Source: Paragonimus skrjabini miyazakii (Eukaryota > Platyhelminthes > Trematoda > Plagiorchiida > Troglotrematidae). Taken from it: a stretch of 64,000 nt of DNA. The stretch's first letter is position 1; the number at the start of each line of letters is the position of its first letter. Location: contig JTDE01000189.1 in assembly GCA_014338405.1 (NCBI GenBank), forward strand, positions 28,987 to 92,986, given 5' to 3'. Of the stretch, positions 55,201 to 61,200 are shown piece by piece. The position numbers and the translations under genes are program-made. Under the pieces are notes generated by a model, which ran no database searches, was not told the origin of the DNA, and saw nothing but the letters and a program-made list of their open reading frames with translations.

Positions 55201-58200
55201 CAGGTCACATCAAGGTAGGCGTGAGATGTGACCGCAGCCCATAAGTGGAGGATCACTTTTGTGATAAGAGAAATCTAGCCCGTGATGACTGAGAGAAGTG
55301 GACCCAATAGGCGTAAAATGACGGAGGGGGGGGGGAATCCACGATGCACAATGTCATTTAAACGGGAAAAGCAGAACGGAGACGCATATAATGTCAAAAT
55401 GAAAAACGTGCCACACTATGAGTACAGAATCTGGTTTAGTAATGTACAGACGACGATCTTGCTTTATTGCGACGACTCGCTGCATTAAGGCTGACAGTTG
55501 AAAGACCAAGAGCTTCGGCTCATTAAGCGAGAGGCTGCTAATTGGGGCGTTGTTCAAAGTAGCCGAACAAGGGTGAAACTGATCGTGCAGCACAGGTTTG
55601 TGGGTGAACAACATGAAATATTCAGTAATCAGCATTTTTGACTTAAGCTGCAGCTTACCGGTTAAACAGTACGGATATGTAACAGAGAAATGTTGGCTTA
55701 TGTAAAATCGGGGTTGGTATGAAGAAACTAGATCAACAGCCAGTCTGATTGAGGAGCCCTGACTTTACGGCTTTCCATCAGACCTCATCAAGTGACAGGG
55801 TTGCGCAGATGCCTCTCACATCAGACTGTGTACGTACCTTTGAGCCAGCCTAGTTGTTTCCTACACACAACGACATGTTTGCTTTGAGGATTGAACAAGT
55901 TTGGAACACTGCTAAACATATGTAGCGTTCTGTCAACGGCCATTATATAGGGTACATTGAGATGTATCACCAACTATTAATATAGTATGATTTTTCAAAA
56001 TTTTTGGTGAATTGTTTATCACCGTTGACATTCAGACAGATCCGACCTCGCAGCCTGGGGAGTAGAAACAAAAGTCTCAAGAATGAAGCTTGAAAACCTT
56101 GAAACATTTTCAGGCTGAATGAGCCTCCTTGAAAACCCGTCGACAGGAGTGAATGGAACACTTGCCTGATCACACTTTGATTGTCTACATTCGACGTCAA
56201 AAATAGCGTTAATGCCACAGGAACGCACACACCTGTGTGAATAAACGCTTAGCAACTGATGTTGTTGGCAATGATCTGTCTTGAGTAAAATTGCGCCATT
56301 GTGTGTCATTGTAATAACCTCTACAGAGGGTAAACAAGAGTGAAGTGTGTAAGTCGCCCTGTCAGCAAAATCCTCATCAAGACTTCGTTAATACGGACTA
56401 AAGCAAGCGCATCGGACAACGCCTGCTACAGCAGTCAACTGAGCGTCTCCACATCGAAGTTTCATCAAGTTTACGTCTAAACTTTCACCAAATACCCAAC
56501 ACAGACGGACACAAGGTTTATCTAACGTATCCGACACTCGTGTTTGCAGTCTGTGTTTCGCGCCATATAGTCTACCGTCCAAGTGACTCTACTGAGCTCC
56601 ACTAGTTGACTTGGGTGTATTTTCTGACACTTCATCACTATAAAACACCACAGCCCAATGAATCAAGGACATCACGGATGTCATTGATTTTTCGGGCGCA
56701 ACGTATCTGGATAGCTCACACACGAATGGCATTCTATTACGTAGGTATGGCATGGGTACTACGGCGTTCACTGTATTTGGAAAGGAAAGACTGTGTAATA
56801 CGTATCACATAATCATGAAATGAGTAGGAAATTCAGCCCAGAGTACAAACACACATTCTGTAAAGGACCCGCTGATAGGAATCCCATTTCTACTCACCCA
56901 AAATCCGAACATTGAATGGTACAGTCGTTGTTCCACTTTCGTTGCTGATCTCTAGACTGTATGGCCCACCCATTTCCCGAGTCACATCTAACAACGGAAA
57001 AGAAATAAATGTTTTCATTAAACATGATGCCATATAGAGAATCTGAAGACGAGCATTCGATGATACCATGCAGGAAAGGAGTTATTAGAATAAATCATGC
57101 TAACACTTATCACACACACGCGAAAGAACAATGAGTGACGTATAAACCTTAGTGGGTTGTTATGAGACCATGATAAATGTCTAAGTCCAAACAAGTCAAG
57201 CGTCTGAGTGTAAAATCCGAACTAATCAAAGAAAGTTTAAAATGAATTGTAGTTACTTCGAAGATGTAAAACTTATGCATATTTAGAAGATTTCCTGATC
57301 GTCTATAGTACAAGGTTAGGTCTAGGTGAAGGAAAAAATGGTTGGTTCAGTAGTAAAGGATTGAATCTGAAAATTCCGAGTTGTGTAGATGGCCGTGAAG
57401 CAGAATCTCAACTCTTAGTTTGTGGTTTGAAAATGACTTCTAAAACGCATCGGAACAGTGTACCACACTTGACGCACAACCTTAGTATGTGATTCACAAT
57501 AATTAATGAATCATCAGAATACAGCAGTATTTATACATGACCGAGTTATAGAGCAACAACTTCGTGGTAGAAGATAAGGGCGGTCATGAAGACCATGCAG
57601 CTTATTAACACTTCATTGTCATATAATTCTAAACCACCGGGACAACATGATAGGGGAGGATTGAGTACAACAGTTAGTGCGCAAGATCGAAGTCGCAATA
57701 GAGCACAAGGGCTAAGTCACCAGCACACCTAGTATTTTGTTACACATTAAAAAGACGTATGCTGAGTTTGCCGGCATGGTAGTAATCAACAGCCGCAGAA
57801 AATATTTGTTTACTCACAACCACTGCACGCTGTTGCTTCAGTTGAAACCATGACCCAGCGTGGTACGATAGTGAACTCGTGGTTCTCATAAGTCTACTGA
57901 TTTCTCTTTCAGTCAGTGACCCAGTATTATTCAGTTACATTCACGTGCCGTTTTAGCATGTATGAAATGTACATTTGGAGGAAAATTGTACGGATTACAC
58001 TTTCAAACTGGTACATCAATATTATTGAACGGAACGACATAATCTTTAGTTTAGGTAATGACTCATGAGGTCACTTGACCTCACATGAACAAACCCTCAC
58101 TAGCTTTAACAATATACAATAATATGCTTACAACCCGTTTTATAATTAACTGCTGTTCGCATAAAAGTGTGTATGTACGGTGAACTATTTCACAGTGCAA

Positions 58201-61200
58201 TATACAACCATTAGAACTGAACAGAGTGGTCGACTTTACTCTACATCAGTTGGGCATCTTGGTAGATAGCGTCGAACTGTTGTTTCGGGTCTCGATGGCT
58301 CAGGTTTCCTTAAGAGCTGCAATCTGTAAGCTACAGACTCCGTTTCTTTAAACCTCTCAACCGATATCAACCTACTTTGGGAGGTAATACTCAGGTTTAA
58401 TGATGATTAGGCACAGTACATGCACACTGTCGAACACAGCCATCCGTTTGCGTGCAGCACCTATTGCAACTGAGAAACGCGACTTACCTTTCAGCTGCAC
58501 TGTGGCCATTCCGTCCAGGTCCATGAGTTTCACCCTTGCAGATTCGGGTACCTCGCGTCCGTTTTGTTTCAACTTCAGCGAGATGGTACCCCGGCCGGAA
58601 TAAGGTACTTTGATTTTGATCAAGTCACCCTCAGATGCAACCTTGTCATCTACACCGGAAAGCACCTTGGGAACTCCTAGAATAAAATTGGGTTGAATTA
58701 AAATAAGCGGTCGTAGATGAAGTAATTAGCAGTTATTTAACTTTGATGACAGTTACATCCATTCATAAATGTAAATCAAGGTAGGGGTGATCGCGAACAA
58801 AGATTCCATGGAATCCTAAGTGTGGCCCAAAGTGGGTTGTGCGATATTCTGTCTTTTTATACTCTTTTCCCCAGACCAGCAACTATGCAACATACTTACC
58901 AAACATGTGAGGTATACAACAGTAGACTACATGCTAGCCTCAATGACGTAAGACACAGGACCTGGATACTAGCTCAGTTAGTGGACTGTGATACAGTTTT
59001 GCAGGTCCTTACGTCAAATTAACATGTTTAAAACCGTAACCGACAAGAACGTATGGTCTGGAAGAAGAGAGAGGGATTGATATGTGCGTTCTTTCTAAAA
59101 GAAGCTCGTACGCGTTCGGACGAAGTGCGCATATCTGTTTCAAAGTTGGTTGTGTGGTTGATGTGACCAAGCCAGTGCGATCGTAGGGGTGGAAAGCCGC
59201 CCATATCCTCAAATAAACAATGGATATGAATGCAATCTTCCGACAAACGGTGACCACAAAAGCGTTTTATATGATAAATTATATTCGGTTGATAGGCTTT
59301 CCCGAAATATATTCATTATGGAATGGTTATAATCAGATAGCCTATTTGTACTACTCAGTGTACGCGTAATAGATCGATCCATTATTGGGCTAGAGACGGC
59401 TGGCTTCATGTGGTATTCATCATCCTGTCTAATCAAGGACAATTTCACAGAAAAATCAGAAGTTTGAGCGTTAGTAACTAGCACTTGGGGTTGCAACCAG
59501 ATGGGATTGCTGATCACTCCGTGCATGCAAAACAAATAGATTGCGAAGGGTAACGTAATTGCTGTAATTTGTTGTTGGGTTCCAAACAGACTAATTTTCC
59601 GGAGTTCATAACTCATTCGTAAGTCAATTTTGCCGTTTGTGTCATCCACAATAAAAATGGTAAATAACTTTAGACTGAGTCAATCTACTGTGTAACACTA
59701 TGTTATCACATGGGCAACTTGAGGTAGACTTGCAAGCGATCTTGATATCTGAACTCAGGTTTGATAAGAGTCTGTGGTAAACAGCAAAAATATACACAAG
59801 CAAGCTATTAACTTCAAACTTAGCCACCTGTGCATATATTAGAATATGTGGTCAAGGTTCATCGGTCATGCGTTTTTGATTAATTTTGACCGTTAAATGC
59901 ATACACTGCTTCCCTCCCATTTCTTATTCGTCTGTCGAATCTGAACCTGGTTTTCATGTGTGATAAATACAGATTGCGCTGTTCTTCGCACGATTCCCAA
60001 ATCAAGGTGACCACCGTTGCGAATTGTTACATCCGTATACAAGAACCGTATGGATAGATTCTTACGGACGTTACAATGATCGGAAATCTGTAAAATAGTT
60101 GAGAACTCACATGAACCACACGGGGGGCATCGTACGACAAAAACAATAAATAGGTGAGCGAATTACACTTCATGAACAAGCAGAAGAAGGAAATAAAGCA
60201 AGCCTATCAAAAATCATCTCATATAATAACGAACAGTTCCCAGATGGTTTGAGTGACGAATAAGGCAAGCTAGATAACTTACACTAACCGGAACAGCTAT
60301 AGGGTTGTGTGATTGCTGGACATCTCTCTAGGATTGGAATATCCAAATACGAAGGTGGACTGGGTTGCGACTGATCTACAATGTTTTCAGGTCGAATAAA
60401 CTAATAAGGGGCTAAGTGAATGCCTAAACTTTTTTCGCAATGAGCAACTTTCAGTCATTTTCCTCATTTTCCGTAGGTGAAATAGCTAAAAATGACATGA
60501 TGCTTATAAAGATACCGGGGCTTACGGAAAGAATGTGTAATTATGAAGCAAAGGAAAACGAGGAAAGAGTTGCATCTTGAGGAAATGCACCCTCTTTTCG
60601 AGGACAAGATAGGTTAATAACATCATATATCATAGGAATGCCTTACAAAGCGATCGATAAATGTTTTTGGTGTGGTTATGTTTGTTATGTTCTCAATCAG
60701 TTTTAAATGTTTCGAACGTAGCACAATAATTGATCTTTGAAGCAAATGAAATATATTACCTAAGCTTTAATTCAATCATGAATAATGCAATCAAATTATA
60801 CAAAATAGTAGCAACGATGCGAAATATATCAGTGATTACTTCATACTTTTATGCCTAGTTGTTAATGGCAGACTGATGGGTGAGTGGATACATCCTTCTT
60901 GGGTATCACGTCAACATGTTCCAATGAACGTTGACAGTTCACATGCAGATAACATGTTTAGAGTGGTTAGTCAAAGAAGCCTGCTTTCGTTCACAGTGTG
61001 ATGTCCATAGAGAAGCTATCCTTCGGTGTTAGTTGAGTAAACACTATCGATTACATAAGGAACTGTTTCCCCAGTAGATGTCACTTCTAAGCATGATACT
61101 TTAATACTCCTTCTAATATTCACGGTTCGGTAGCCCATTTTTATCACATAGATACCATCTAGTCCGAACCTAATTTAAGAGAGGAGGAATAAAGTTGTTA

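Noticed and set aside
59209..59649. 146-codon minus-strand ORF inside the exon 2-3 intron
   Set aside because: Same strand as twitchin but without Ig/FN3 motifs, and splicing exon 2 directly to exon 3 already gives a continuous, in-phase protein.
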